A stretch of 64,000 nt of DNA from Epilithonimonas arachidiradicis. GTDB taxonomy: Bacteria > Bacteroidota > Bacteroidia > Flavobacteriales > Weeksellaceae. Positions 18,514-27,778 of the stretch are shown in pieces. Within the stretch, counting starts at the first letter, position 1. Each line of letters begins with the position of its first letter. The position numbers were made by a program, and so were the translations under genes. The DNA lies in assembly GCF_003610695.1 (NCBI RefSeq), contig NZ_RAQH01000005.1:177600-241599 (forward strand). The letters run 5' to 3'. A model generated the notes under the pieces. It was given only the letters and a program-made list of their open reading frames with translations. It did no database searches and was not told where the DNA came from.

Positions 18514-21063
18514 TTAATTCTTAATAAACTTAATTGTCTGTACACCATTATCTGTGAAGATATTAAGAAGGTAGGTTCCCTGAATCAGTGTATGAATATT
18601 TAATTTTCTTTCACTATTCATAGTTTTCTCAGATACTTTCTTGCCATCAATCGATAAAATAACAATTTTATTGATTTTATCTTTTCCGCTAAAGTGTAAT
18701 ACTTCTTTTGCAGGGTTTGGATAAATATTGATTGTTACAGACTTTTTAATATCATTAGCTCCTAAAGTTTCGTTATATGCTTTTATTGCTAATGCTGCTG
18801 AAGATTCACAACCATTGAATGTCTGTGTAGCGTAGTAAATAGTGTTATTAACTATTGACGTAGTTGATGGCAATGGATCTGTATGGGTAGCTGCATTGTT
18901 CTCAGTCGCATACCATTTGATATTTTGACCGTTAACGACCAAAACATTTAATGCATCACCTGCTTCAAAACTTTGAACCGAAGCACCAGTTGGGGCCTGA
19001 GTAGTACTTATTGCTAATGAAGCAGCATTCGATGTTACCGCAGGAGTGCAAGCTCCGCTTACTACAACTCTATACAAATAACCATTCATTGCAGATGTTG
19101 CACCTGTGATGGTTAAGGTTGCAGTTGTTGAGCCTGAATAAGTTGCATTGTTTGAAATATTATTAAAACCAGCGCCCTGGTCTACCTGCCATTGGTAACC
19201 TGTCGCATTGCTTGCTGTTGCTGTAAAGGTTGTATTAGCTCCGGCACAAATGGTAGCTGCACCTGGCTGAGAAGTGATTGCCGGTGAAGCATTCACAGTT
19301 AATGAAGCACTGGTAGAGGTCGCATTAGGCGTACAAACTCCTGTTGCTACCACTCTATACAAGTATCCATTCATTGCAGACGTTGCACCTGTGATGGTTA
19401 AGATTGCAGTTGTTGCGCCTGAATAAAAACCGCCATTGCTAATATTTGTAAAACCAGCACCCTGGTCTACCTGCCATTGGTAACCTGTCGCATTGCTTGC
19501 TGTTGCTGTAAAGGTTGTATTAGCTCCCGCACAGATGGTAGCTGCACCTGGCTGAGAAGTGATTGCCGGTGAAGCATTCACAGTTAATGAAGCACTGGTA
19601 GAGGTCGCATTAGGCGTACAAGCACCTGTTGCTACAACTCTATACAAGTAACCATTCATTGCAGATGTTGCACCTGTGATGGTTAAGGTTGCAGTTGTTG
19701 AGCCTGAATAAGTTGCATTGTTTGAAATATTATTAAAACCAGCGCCCTGGTCTACCTGCCATCGATAGCCTGTCGCATTGCTTGCTGTTGCTGTAAAGGT
19801 TGTATTAGCTCCAGAACAAATGGTAGCTGCACCTGGCTGAGAAGTGATTGCCGGTGAAGCATTCACGGTTAATGAAGCACTGGTAGAGGTCGCATTGGGC
19901 GTACAAGCTCCTGTTGCTACCACTCTATACAAGTATCCATTCATTGCAGATGTTGCACCGGTAATAATTAAGGTTGTAGTTGTTGCGCCTGAATAAGTTG
20001 CGTTGTCTGAAATATTATTAAAACCAGCCCCTGTATTGACCTGCCATTGATAACCTGTCGCATTGCTTGCTGTTGCTGTGAACCCAGTATTACTTCCTGA
20101 GCAGATTGTACCGTTACTCGGCTGAAAAGTAAAGGTAGGTGCTGTACAAGATGTATAGTAAGATATGCCAGTAGGAACATTAATAGGTGTAGATAAATCT
20201 GTCGCTTTCGTCGCTATCCAGTTATTTCTATTTTGTATAGCCGCTTTTAGAGCTGCTAGTGAAGTGAAAGGCGCACCATTTCCATTGAATTGGCCCCTTG
20301 TGTAACTCATAATATCTTGTTGTGGTGCTGTAGGTTTATAAAACCCAATCCAAAATGTACTCTCAGAGGTTAAGCCAGGAGGCATATTGGAAGAACTGGG
20401 ACTTTGCGAGCAGCTACTACCTGAACCAATATTATCCCAGCCGTTGTCAGTGGTAAAAGATGCATAATAGCCGTTAGGACAGTAATTATAGTGAAAACCA
20501 CCAACCATCGTTCCAGCCGCAGGATTTCCCCCACCACCTTGGAAAATGATGATTTGATCTCCTGACGGCTGAGAGAGAGAAAGTCCGGAAACGTTACTTC
20601 CTGGCACAGAAGATACTGTCCCTTTCGCAGCACCGTTTACCTTCGCAGATAGACCTTGAATGACTACTTCTGTACCGGCAGCAACAATATCACTACCTAA
20701 ATGCCATTCAATAGCGCCTTCTGTGCTTCCATTAGCAGCTTGCCAACTGGAACCACCATAGTATCCCCTGTCCGTGAAGTAAATCACGGTGTTAGGTTGC
20801 AGATCTTTCAATGAAACAAATGAAAATTTGTCATCAGCAACAGGTTTTGAAGCATCAAATGACGTAATTAAAATATCTCCTGGTGACAGAATAGTCTGTG
20901 ACTTTGCGAAATTTGTGAAGAATAAAATAAGCAGAATCAATATAAAACTTGCTCTTTTTATCGAATTAATGGATGACTTGATGTAATCAAGCAAAAACTT
21001 CCTTTGGAATTGTAGCTCTGACAGCTTTAATGTATCAGAGGGACTGGGGTAGAATTTTCTCAT
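18514..21063 (-). CDS. Secreted T9SS protein with four near-identical Ig-like repeats
   Basis: The 849-residue product has an N-terminal hydrophobic export signal at about residues 37-56 (ASFILILLILFFTNFAKSQ). It is preceded by about 35 extra residues with no other Met, so the true start may be further in. Residues about 58-290 form a lamin-tail-like or adhesin-type beta domain (GDILITSFDAS, YFTDRGYYGGSSW). Four repeats of 95 residues follow (about 303-690), each with TASNATGY.WQV, TITGATSAMNGYLYRVV and the conserved Cys pair. The end from about 775 is a type IX secretion tail (NIYPNPAKEVLHF). It is likely a surface-exposed adhesin or matrix protein. Confidence 0.85.
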   Translation of the reverse strand: MRKFYPSPSDTLKLSELQFQRKFLLDYIKSSINSIKRASFILILLILFFTNFAKSQTILSPGDILITSFDASKPVADDKFSFVSLKDLQPNTVIYFTDRGYYGGSSWQAANGSTEGAIEWHLGSDIVAAGTEVVIQGLSAKVNGAAKGTVSSVPGSNVSGLSLSQPSGDQIIIFQGGGGNPAAGTMVGGFHYNYCPNGYYASFTTDNGWDNIGSGSSCSQSPSSSNMPPGLTSESTFWIGFYKPTAPQQDIMSYTRGQFNGNGAPFTSLAALKAAIQNRNNWIATKATDLSTPINVPTGISYYTSCTAPTFTFQPSNGTICSGSNTGFTATASNATGYQWQVNTGAGFNNISDNATYSGATTTTLIITGATSAMNGYLYRVVATGACTPNATSTSASLTVNASPAITSQPGAATICSGANTTFTATASNATGYRWQVDQGAGFNNISNNATYSGSTTATLTITGATSAMNGYLYRVVATGACTPNATSTSASLTVNASPAITSQPGAATICAGANTTFTATASNATGYQWQVDQGAGFTNISNGGFYSGATTAILTITGATSAMNGYLYRVVATGVCTPNATSTSASLTVNASPAITSQPGAATICAGANTTFTATASNATGYQWQVDQGAGFNNISNNATYSGSTTATLTITGATSAMNGYLYRVVVSGACTPAVTSNAASLAISTTQAPTGASVQSFEAGDALNVLVVNGQNIKWYATENNAATHTDPLPSTTSIVNNTIYYATQTFNGCESSAALAIKAYNETLGANDIKKSVTINIYPNPAKEVLHFSGKDKINKIVILSIDGKKVSEKTMNSERKLNIHTLIQGTYLLNIFTDNGVQTIKFIKN
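19009..20155 (-). repeat. Four tandem 285-nt repeats within the T9SS gene
   Basis: The unit repeats with a period of exactly 285 nt (for example the same CGCATTAGGC motif at 19321 and 19606). The middle copies are close to identical in DNA; the two outer copies are more diverged. Each unit encodes one Ig-like domain. Confidence 0.85.
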
Positions 21064-21617
21064 AAGTTTAACCTTTATTCATGGATTTTATAAACATCTT
21101 TTTTAAGAATTTAAGATGTTCAGCTTTTTTGCAAATCTAAAAAAAATACGCTGATAATTATAAAATATCGATAATATTCTATTATGAATACAATTAATGA
21201 TAATTAATTACATTATGATTGACGATTTTTTAAAAAGATTTTACCAGAAATATTTAATTAATGATTATTATACCGTGCTATATTTCAGTCCTGACCGCCA
21301 AATCAATCTAAAGCATAAGCATCAGCAACTAAATTTCTTTGAATAATAATAGAATATGCGACTTATACTTTGGAAATATTTACTGATCATATTAATATAC
21401 ACAGACAGTTAATTGAGACACTCTGTTTTGATTAAATAGAAATACATGCGACACTGCAGTTCATCCTAAAAGTTTGGAACATGTAATTGTATACCTATAG
21501 GAGATAGTCTTTATGTGATCACTAGGTGAGACATTATTGGCTTACTTGCAAGCAATGAATTTCTTATTAGCAAGTAAAATAAAAAAAATTAACTGTTTTT
21601 AGTCCGCTGCAATATAG
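21064..21617. other. AT-rich gap before the truncated kinase
   Basis: This gap is about 550 nt. Apart from the promoter candidate near 21132 I see no gene or remnant. The N-terminal half of the kinase's first PAS domain, which should lie here, was not found in any frame. The break point is therefore close to 21615-21620. Confidence 0.45.
21132..21139 (-). promoter_or_regulatory. Candidate -7 box of the Ig-repeat gene
   Basis: TAGATTTG on the minus strand fits TAnnTTTG and lies 68 nt before the annotated ATG. No good TTTG is seen at the usual upstream distance. Confidence 0.35.
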
Positions 21618-21659
21618 CAGTTAAGTCGAAAAGAGGCCTCCGCGATAGGAAAACCACTA

Positions 21660-23459
21660 ATGGAGGCGATTCCTGAACTGGAAGGGCAGCCTTTTTTCGG
21701 TTTGTTACAGGAAGTCTGGCGTACCGGCAAAAGCTTTTCAATTTCAGCGGCCCCTGCAAAATTGATTAAAAATGGAAAGGAAACGCTTGATTATTTTGAT
21801 TATGAATACAAAGCACTGGTTGATCAGCATGGTAAGACCTGGGCTATTCTTAATACAGCATTGAATGTGACTGCGCGCCTGGAATTTCTGGATCAGATTA
21901 AAGAGAAAGAGGAACGGGAAAGTTCACTCAATGAAGCGATGGCCGCTACACTGGAGGAACTGACTGACACCAATGAAGAGCTGAGCAGATCCCTGACTCA
22001 GCTGGCACAAAGCAGAGAATATATTCGAACAATTATTGAGCAGGCTCCTGTTGGTATTGCGATGCTGAAAGGACATGACCATATCATAGAAATCGCTAAT
22101 CCAATGATCCTGAAGATATGGGGACGTAAAGAGTTTGAAGTAATCGGCTTTGCGCATGAGATGGCTCGCCCTGAACTGATAGGCCAGCCCGTCAATCGTT
22201 GGCTTAGGGATGTATATTTTAGTGGCAAACCGAAGATCAATAAAGAATTCGCAGTGAAGCTGCGTCAAAAGGAAGGCCTGAGAGAAGCTATCGTCAATTC
22301 AATTTATCAGCCTATATTTTCTGAAGATGGTAATATTAATGGTGTTTTGGTTATATTGGAAGAGATTACCGAACAGGTGCTTGCAAGGAGAAGGCATGAA
22401 AACAGTCAGCAGATGCTGGCACTGGCTATCGATGCAGGGGAACTCGCAAACTTTTATTATCAGCCCGCCACCAATCTATTTTCAGGAAACCCACTGCTTA
22501 AAACGTGGTTTGGATTATCATCAGAAGAAAATCTGGACTTATCTTTGGCATTATCGGTGATTGTTCCTGAAGATCGGGATCGGGTGGTTCAAGCGATTTC
22601 GTCCGTGCTTAAAAAAGAATCTGATGGCCACTATTTTGTTGAATACCAAATTCAAAACAGTACAGACCAAAAGCCAAGGCTGCTTCAGGCCAATGGCAGG
22701 GTTTTTTATGACCAGAAAGGCAATCCTTTGAGTCTAAATGGTACGTTGAGGGATATTACGCAGCAGAAAAAAGAGGAACAGCGTAAAGATGATTTTATGG
22801 GTATGGTAAGCCATGAACTTAAAACCCCTATCACCTCACTCAAAATCTACCTGCAGCTTTTGCAGCGGGAGGCTGTCAAAGCAGACAATATCTTCCAGCA
22901 AAATACCCTTGAGAAATCCTTAAAGCAAGTAGATCATATGACGGGGATGATCAACGGTTTTCTTAATGTTTCGAGGCTGGATTCGGGACAACTTCATTTG
23001 GAAAAAACGACTTTTGATTTTAAGGTATTATTTTCGGAAGTTGAGGAGGAAATGCGGTCAACGGTATCAACCCATCAGTTTATATTTAAGGGATCTGGAC
23101 AGATATCAGTTTGTGCTGATCGGGAAAAAATATCACAGGTCCTTTACAACCTGATTGGCAATTCGGTTAAATATTCACCTAATGGCAGTTCCATTGTAAT
23201 CAGTTATAGTATTGTTCAGAATCACAGTTTACAAATTACTGTCGAGGATCAAGGCAAAGGTATCTCCCCGGAAGATCAAAAGCGGATATTTGAACGCTAT
23301 TACAGAGTGAAAGACGGCAACAGTGCTTCCATAGCAGGTTTTGGAATAGGCTTATATCTCTCTAGAGAAATCGTTGAATTACACAGTGGCACTATAGAAG
23401 TCCAAAGTATTCCGGATAAAGGCACCGTATTCAGATTCTTTTTACCGTTGGAAGGTTAA
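21660..23459 (+). CDS. PAS-domain sensor histidine kinase, 5'-truncated
   Basis: The 599-residue product opens in the middle of a PAS domain: homology already runs upstream of the ATG in the same frame (RKEASAIGKPL, 21627-21659) until a TAG at 21615. Then follow a coiled-coil linker (ESSLNEAMAATLEELTDTNE), a second PAS (about 120-240), a third (about 255-370), the phospho-acceptor helix with MVSHELKTPITSLK, and the ATPase domain with NLIGNSVKYSP, DQGKGISPEDQ and GFGIGLYLSREI. The kinase core is complete, so residual activity is possible, but the sensor part is incomplete. No response regulator is adjacent. It is probably a remnant of a longer multi-PAS kinase. Confidence 0.8.
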   Translation: MEAIPELEGQPFFGLLQEVWRTGKSFSISAAPAKLIKNGKETLDYFDYEYKALVDQHGKTWAILNTALNVTARLEFLDQIKEKEERESSLNEAMAATLEELTDTNEELSRSLTQLAQSREYIRTIIEQAPVGIAMLKGHDHIIEIANPMILKIWGRKEFEVIGFAHEMARPELIGQPVNRWLRDVYFSGKPKINKEFAVKLRQKEGLREAIVNSIYQPIFSEDGNINGVLVILEEITEQVLARRRHENSQQMLALAIDAGELANFYYQPATNLFSGNPLLKTWFGLSSEENLDLSLALSVIVPEDRDRVVQAISSVLKKESDGHYFVEYQIQNSTDQKPRLLQANGRVFYDQKGNPLSLNGTLRDITQQKKEEQRKDDFMGMVSHELKTPITSLKIYLQLLQREAVKADNIFQQNTLEKSLKQVDHMTGMINGFLNVSRLDSGQLHLEKTTFDFKVLFSEVEEEMRSTVSTHQFIFKGSGQISVCADREKISQVLYNLIGNSVKYSPNGSSIVISYSIVQNHSLQITVEDQGKGISPEDQKRIFERYYRVKDGNSASIAGFGIGLYLSREIVELHSGTIEVQSIPDKGTVFRFFLPLEG

Positions 23460-23547
23460 GAAAATGATTAAATCAATTTGAAAGGCAAACAATTTGGTAT
23501 TGATTGGTTATAAATTCGCTTTAACAGTACAATAATCATTACAGTCA

Positions 23548-24441
23548 ATGGCCAATAACCGCAAATCAATTTACAGTGCACTGGTTGCCAACCTGCTGAT
23601 CGCATTAACCAAGTTTATTGCAGGCGGTTTTACCAATAGTGCTTCTATGATATCCGAAGGAATCCACTCCACAGTCGACACAACCAACCAACTGCTGCTA
23701 TTATATGGTTTGAAAAGGAGCAAAAAAGCGCCTGATGAGTCTCATCCTTTTGGCTACGGGAAAGAACTCTACTTCTGGTCTTTTGTGGTTTCGATATTAA
23801 TTTTTGCATTGGGTGGTGCTTTATCAATTTATCAGGGCATTAAGCATATGATAGAGCCCGAAGTAATGAGAGATCCGCTCTGGAATTACATTGTCTTAAT
23901 ACTTTCTTTAATCTTCGAGGGTTCTTCTTTGTTTATTGCTGTGAAAGAATTTAATAAAACACGGCAGGGATTGAATTGGTGGGATGCCATCATTAAAAGT
24001 AAAGATCCTTCCAGCTTTCTGGTCGTTTTTGAAGATGGCGCTGCCGTGGCAGGACTTCTGGTAGTGATGATACTTATGGGGATGAGTCATTCACTCCAGA
24101 TTCCCGAGCTAGACGGATTAGCTTCTGTTATCGTAGGACTGATCCTGGTTTTTGTTTCTTTCATCCTCGCTAGGGAAAGCAGAAGCCTGTTGATGGGTGA
24201 AGGTATCGCTCCGGAAACAAAACAAAAAATAGTTGAATTGGCTGAAAGTGATCCTGCCGTGCTTAAAACAAAAAATATATTATCCACTTATCAGTCGCCT
24301 GAAGAAGTTGTATTAATGCTCATTATCGATTTTGAAGACCATCTTGACACGGAGGAGATTACCGATGCCATACAACGCATCCGGGCGGTTATAAAGCAAC
24401 TGTTTCCATTAGTGCGCTTTGTGATAATTCAACCCGAGTAA
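23548..24441 (+). CDS. Cation diffusion facilitator family transporter
   Basis: This 297-residue membrane protein has about six hydrophobic helices. The first metal-site motif is H40-x-x-x-D44 in EGIHSTVDTTN. The second helix-5 site reads FEDGAAVAGL rather than the usual HxxxD, as in the SLC30A9-like branch of the family. A cytosolic C-terminal domain of ferredoxin-like shape follows (about 205-297). CDF proteins exchange Zn2+ or similar divalent cations for protons. It is preceded by the kinase at 90 nt and is on the same strand, but no functional link is evident. The metal specificity of this branch is not predictable. Confidence 0.9.
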   Translation: MANNRKSIYSALVANLLIALTKFIAGGFTNSASMISEGIHSTVDTTNQLLLLYGLKRSKKAPDESHPFGYGKELYFWSFVVSILIFALGGALSIYQGIKHMIEPEVMRDPLWNYIVLILSLIFEGSSLFIAVKEFNKTRQGLNWWDAIIKSKDPSSFLVVFEDGAAVAGLLVVMILMGMSHSLQIPELDGLASVIVGLILVFVSFILARESRSLLMGEGIAPETKQKIVELAESDPAVLKTKNILSTYQSPEEVVLMLIIDFEDHLDTEEITDAIQRIRAVIKQLFPLVRFVIIQPE

Positions 24442-24626
24442 TAAGATAATCGATTAAGTAGTTTTTTGTTCATCCCTAAAAAAGGATTCTGTTGATATTG
24501 GGCTTTTATTTGTCCATTTTTGATCTTGCTACTACCCATCATAAGCAGTTTGCTGTAAGCAGGTAGAAAAGCATTGCAATCCATGGCACTTCTATTGTTT
24601 AACTATACTCTATAAATCAAACTGAT

Positions 24627-25061
24627 ATGAAAAGACTTCTGTTCGATGTATTTTGTATTGCCACAATTGTCGCTTGCAATAAATCTGCAGGCCCTTCTCA
24701 TACGGAGACTCATAGTAATCGGCCTGTCTCAGGTGGTGAAAAAAATAATCCCGGATGCCTTTCTTCCGCAGGGGAGCGTTGGAGCGAACTGAAACAAGAC
24801 TGCATACAGGTTTTTAACATCGGGTTTAGATTAAATCCCATCGAACCGGCGAGTGGTCAGACCGTTATCAGTGCCTTTGTCATTTTTAGTGACGACCTGT
24901 CCAGGATTGAACTTTTTCTGCCTGATGGCAATGATTCCGGTCAGATGATACTAAACCAGCTTGATAAGGATACTTACGCATACGCTAATTACAAATACGA
25001 TAACAAACACTCTGTACTGTACATCAACGGTGTTCAGAAATATAAAGGGAATGTTGAATAA
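24627..25061 (+). CDS. Small lipoprotein of unknown function
   Basis: The 144-residue product has a lipoprotein signal (FDVFCIATIVAC, with Cys at about residue 17 as the lipidation site). The mature part holds two cysteines (GCLSSAGERWSELKQDC) that could pair and a compact alpha/beta region ending YDNKHSVLYINGVQKYKG. The outline recalls small periplasmic lipoproteins with lysozyme-inhibitor-like beta barrels, but the resemblance is weak and no function is assigned. It is a single gene, convergent with the HD gene 25 nt later. Confidence 0.7.
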   Translation: MKRLLFDVFCIATIVACNKSAGPSHTETHSNRPVSGGEKNNPGCLSSAGERWSELKQDCIQVFNIGFRLNPIEPASGQTVISAFVIFSDDLSRIELFLPDGNDSGQMILNQLDKDTYAYANYKYDNKHSVLYINGVQKYKGNVE

Positions 25062-25086
25062 GCTGTGCTATCGTAAACCCTTATAA

Positions 25087-25659
25087 TCAAGACTGGCTCG
25101 TACGTTTTATTTTCTGCTGTTCCATTTCGATTATGGCTATGGCTTGTGTTCTAAGAATGGGATGCCCACCTTGCAAAGCAGTGACAATATCTAAGCATTC
25201 CTGAAGATAACGTGGTGCAAAATCAGGGTCACTAAGGAATATCTCACCAGCATTGTCAACGATATCGGCATATTTGATGGTCTGAGCTAACGGACTTATC
25301 GTGCTAAGACGTTGCAACTCTTTCTTTTTTCTGGTGAACCGGTTGAGCTCTGGATAATTCTTCCTATCATAAACATCAGTCAGTTCCGTGACCAGCTGGA
25401 GCGTCAGCAGCATCTCATCTTTACTCATATAATTTGAAAGAAATATACTTAATTCGGTTGCTGTATATTCTGTATCTTCTAAGACATCGTGAAGCAATGC
25501 AGCAGACAATACTGAGAGATTCCCGGTGAATTGCTTACAAATTTCCATCACTCTGATTGGATGAACGATATAAGGGTCAGGGCTGTATTTTCTCATCTGA
25601 CCACCGTGCGCCTTCCTTGCGAAATCTAATACCGTATTTAAGACCCCTAACTGTTCCAT
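25087..25659 (-). CDS. HD-domain (p)ppGpp hydrolase-like protein (MESH1 type)
   Basis: The 190 residues carry the metal-dependent phosphohydrolase pattern seen in RelA/SpoT hydrolase domains and in stand-alone MESH1 proteins: ARKAHGGQMRKYSPDPYIVH (first His region), SAALLHDVLEDTEYT (HD pair), and IKYADIVDNAGEI near the end (the distal Asp). No synthetase, TGS or ACT domains are present, so it would be a small alarmone hydrolase that removes the 3' pyrophosphate, or a related nucleotide hydrolase. The protein is cytosolic. A terminator-like hairpin lies just 16 nt upstream of the start codon. Confidence 0.85.
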   Translation of the reverse strand: MEQLGVLNTVLDFARKAHGGQMRKYSPDPYIVHPIRVMEICKQFTGNLSVLSAALLHDVLEDTEYTATELSIFLSNYMSKDEMLLTLQLVTELTDVYDRKNYPELNRFTRKKKELQRLSTISPLAQTIKYADIVDNAGEIFLSDPDFAPRYLQECLDIVTALQGGHPILRTQAIAIIEMEQQKIKRTSQS

Positions 25660-25674
25660 TAAATGACTGGGATT

Positions 25675-25695
25675 AAAAAAGGAGGCATCGCCTCC
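25675..25695 (-). terminator. Terminator-like hairpin directly before the HD gene start
   Basis: On the minus strand GGAGGC-GAT-GCCTCC is followed by TTTTTT, a full intrinsic terminator ending 16 nt before the ATG at 25659. No gene lies upstream on that strand for some 1.2 kb. Confidence 0.6.
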
Positions 25696-26211
25696 TCACA
25701 GAAACATTATTATAGACCGGACCTCTCCGGCAGGATCATGCCAAAAGGCTATAAATGCACTTGTGTTTGCGTTGATACTGCTTGCAGTATTAAAGTTTAA
25801 TAATGTCTCCGATTCTCATTATTGATTTGAAATACCTTAAGACAATGATCTGCTACGGAAAAACAAAAAATATTCCACTTTGATGACTACGAGTTAGCCT
25901 GTAGTTTTAATCGTATATCAAGCGCTTAATCTCTTTTTACTGAATCATAAGTCGACTCAGTGTTTAGGAACTGAATTGCTTTGGGATTGTTCGTATCAAT
26001 TTACTGCATGGTTCACACGATTTATTGAAGAGGTTACGGTAAGGACTGCTGCAGGTTAGATAAGAATAGATTATGAAAAAGCTCATAAGCTGGCATCTTT
26101 TATATGAAGTGGTAAGCATAATAAAGACTGAATGAAAAAAAATAGCAGGACATTGTAGATTTTATAAAAAATTCAATCATATTTATTTATCTTTATTAAC
26201 TATTACTATTG
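25696..26211. other. Intergenic stretch between divergent genes
   Basis: More than 500 nt lie between the HD gene hairpin and the CPBP gene. No gene or remnant was recognised. It should hold both promoters. Confidence 0.4.
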
Positions 26212-26847
26212 ATGAAAAAAAATTATGACCGCATTGCGGTATTTTCCCCGTTTATTATTATTGCTATTAATGTAGTTACTGCTGTAGTATTTGGGCACTT
26301 TGTAGGAAAATGGGCATTTATTCCTATAATTCTTGTTGAATGGTTGATGTTCTTATACTTTATATACCTTAATGGCGGAACAGATTTAATGCGCGCCTGG
26401 TTGGAAAAACCGGTTAAAAATCGGCTTTGGCCCATTATATCGCTGTTAGCAGGGCTGCTGCCTCTTCCTATTTTTGTCAAGCATTATAGCCTGTTGGATA
26501 ATTGGCAGATTGGGCTACCGTGGATCACCTTAGCTGTCATTAATCCATTTCTTGAAGAGTTCTACTGGCGGGGGCTGCTGGCCGATGTTACAGCAAATTG
26601 GAAGACAGTGGATTCCATCATTTATGCAAGTGTGCTGTTTGCTGCTAATCATGTTGTTTTCGGTATCAATTCAGAATTGTTCCGTGGTTTTGAAGTGCTC
26701 GTTTCAACCTTTGTAATGGGTATCGTATGGGCTGTCACATACAGAAAAACAAACAGCCTGAGATGGGTTATACTCTCCCATTTTTTGGTGGATTTTCTCA
26801 ACCTTTCAGCACCGGCATTTCTGAATCTTTTTAAAGCTGGTCACTGA
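26212..26847 (+). CDS. CPBP-family intramembrane metalloprotease
   Basis: The ATG at 26212 is used rather than the TTG codon before it. The 211-residue product has about six membrane helices. Motif 1 of the CAAX-protease/bacteriocin-processing (Abi) family is NPFLEEFYWRGLL (Glu-Glu-x-x-x-Arg). The second is FAANHVVFGI (His), and the third is LSHFLVDFLNL (His and Asp). These residues sit in the membrane and bind the catalytic metal. Bacterial members cut unknown membrane-bound peptides; some give immunity to self-made bacteriocins, but no bacteriocin gene is seen here. Convergent with the DUF421 gene. Confidence 0.88.
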   Translation: MKKNYDRIAVFSPFIIIAINVVTAVVFGHFVGKWAFIPIILVEWLMFLYFIYLNGGTDLMRAWLEKPVKNRLWPIISLLAGLLPLPIFVKHYSLLDNWQIGLPWITLAVINPFLEEFYWRGLLADVTANWKTVDSIIYASVLFAANHVVFGINSELFRGFEVLVSTFVMGIVWAVTYRKTNSLRWVILSHFLVDFLNLSAPAFLNLFKAGH

Positions 26848-26875
26848 ACGCACTATATCACGGCGGCAAACTTAT

Positions 26876-27403
26876 TCATTTCTGGTCAGGAACTGACAGA
26901 TCCTTTAATGAACTTGTTCCTCCTGAAATATTAGATTTTTTAATAACACTGATTTCGCCATTTAACTCTATAACGACTGCCAGAACATCATCTAATTTTT
27001 CGATGCCGGATTGGCGTACGACAGCATAGATTTCGTCAACTGTGATGGCTTCTTTGCTCATGTTTTCCTTAATGTAGTGCCCTTTATAGAAGAGTAAACG
27101 AGGTGAGGAATTAATCAAGTGCTCCATCCTATCGGAAGTGCTGGCTAATTTTGCGAAGAAGTATTGGAGGGCGATAATTAATAGCAAGACCAATACGCCC
27201 TCCAGCAGTGGTACCATAGCGAGCATCATATAAGATAAGGTTGACCCCAGCGCTACTGTTACCACAAAATCAAATGCATTAAATTTTGCTAAGGTCCGTT
27301 TACCCGAAATTCGAATGAATAAGAACAGTATGACAAACGAAGTAACTGTCATTAATGCAACTTGTCCTATTTTTTCCCAGTTATCAAATAGCAATGCTTT
27401 CAT
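26876..27403 (-). CDS. DUF421 (YetF-family) membrane protein
   Basis: The 175 residues hold three N-terminal helices (VALMTVTSFVILFLFIRISG, FDFVVTVALGSTLSYMML, LLEGVLVLLLIIALQYFF) and then the cytosolic DUF421 domain with SPRLLFYKGHYIKENM, VDEIYAVVRQSGIEKLDDVL and AVVIELNGEISVIKK. This is the standard YetF layout, slightly short (family members often exceed 200 residues). The molecular role is unknown. The 64-residue frame upstream ends 2 nt before this start codon, suggesting translational coupling. Confidence 0.85.
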   Translation of the reverse strand: MKALLFDNWEKIGQVALMTVTSFVILFLFIRISGKRTLAKFNAFDFVVTVALGSTLSYMMLAMVPLLEGVLVLLLIIALQYFFAKLASTSDRMEHLINSSPRLLFYKGHYIKENMSKEAITVDEIYAVVRQSGIEKLDDVLAVVIELNGEISVIKKSNISGGTSSLKDLSVPDQK

Positions 27404-27405
27404 TT

Positions 27406-27600
27406 TTATCTTTTCCTAGTTATTGACAAAATAATGCCAGAAGCAATTAGGCTTGATATGGTAACGGTGCTGATAACAAAAAATCCTCGCCGGGCGAGAC
27501 AGTAGGCATTCCAGAAAGGGATAGGTTTGTATTTGTGGTGCATATTATAATGTCTTGTGCTCGTAATTTCGTCAGAAGTTGTTATAGAAAACGACATCAT
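27406..27600 (-). CDS. Possible small membrane protein coupled to DUF421
   Basis: The 64-residue frame has one C-terminal hydrophobic helix (FFVISTVTISSLIASGIILS) ending in ITRKR, a positive-inside anchor. Its stop codon lies 2 nt before the DUF421 ATG, the kind of spacing used in coupled operons, and it fills an otherwise empty stretch. No homologue is known to me. Coding status rests on position and topology only. Confidence 0.45.
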   Translation of the reverse strand: MMSFSITTSDEITSTRHYNMHHKYKPIPFWNAYCLARRGFFVISTVTISSLIASGIILSITRKR

Positions 27601-27715
27601 TTTCTTTCTTGTAAGATATTCAAAGAAAAGTCACACTACTAGCCGCAGACAGAAGCTTTTTTGTTTTTGATAATCAATATTTTAAGCAAGTGTATTACCA
27701 GTTTAAATAATAAAA

Positions 27716-27754
27716 CAAAAAAATCATTTCTCAGCCAAAACTGAAAAATGATTT
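27716..27754 (-). terminator. Terminator of the ferritin-like operon
   Basis: On the minus strand AAATCATTTTTCAG and CTGAGAAATGATTT pair around a short loop with one mismatch, followed by a T-run (27716-27720), 25 nt after the stop at 27779. Confidence 0.75.
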
Positions 27755-27778
27755 TGAAAAAATAACTATTATGGAAGT

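Noticed and set aside
19009..20155. Regular repeats that might suggest a CRISPR-like or satellite array
   Set aside because: The period of 285 nt is in frame and encodes Ig-like domains; there are no short repeats with unique spacers.
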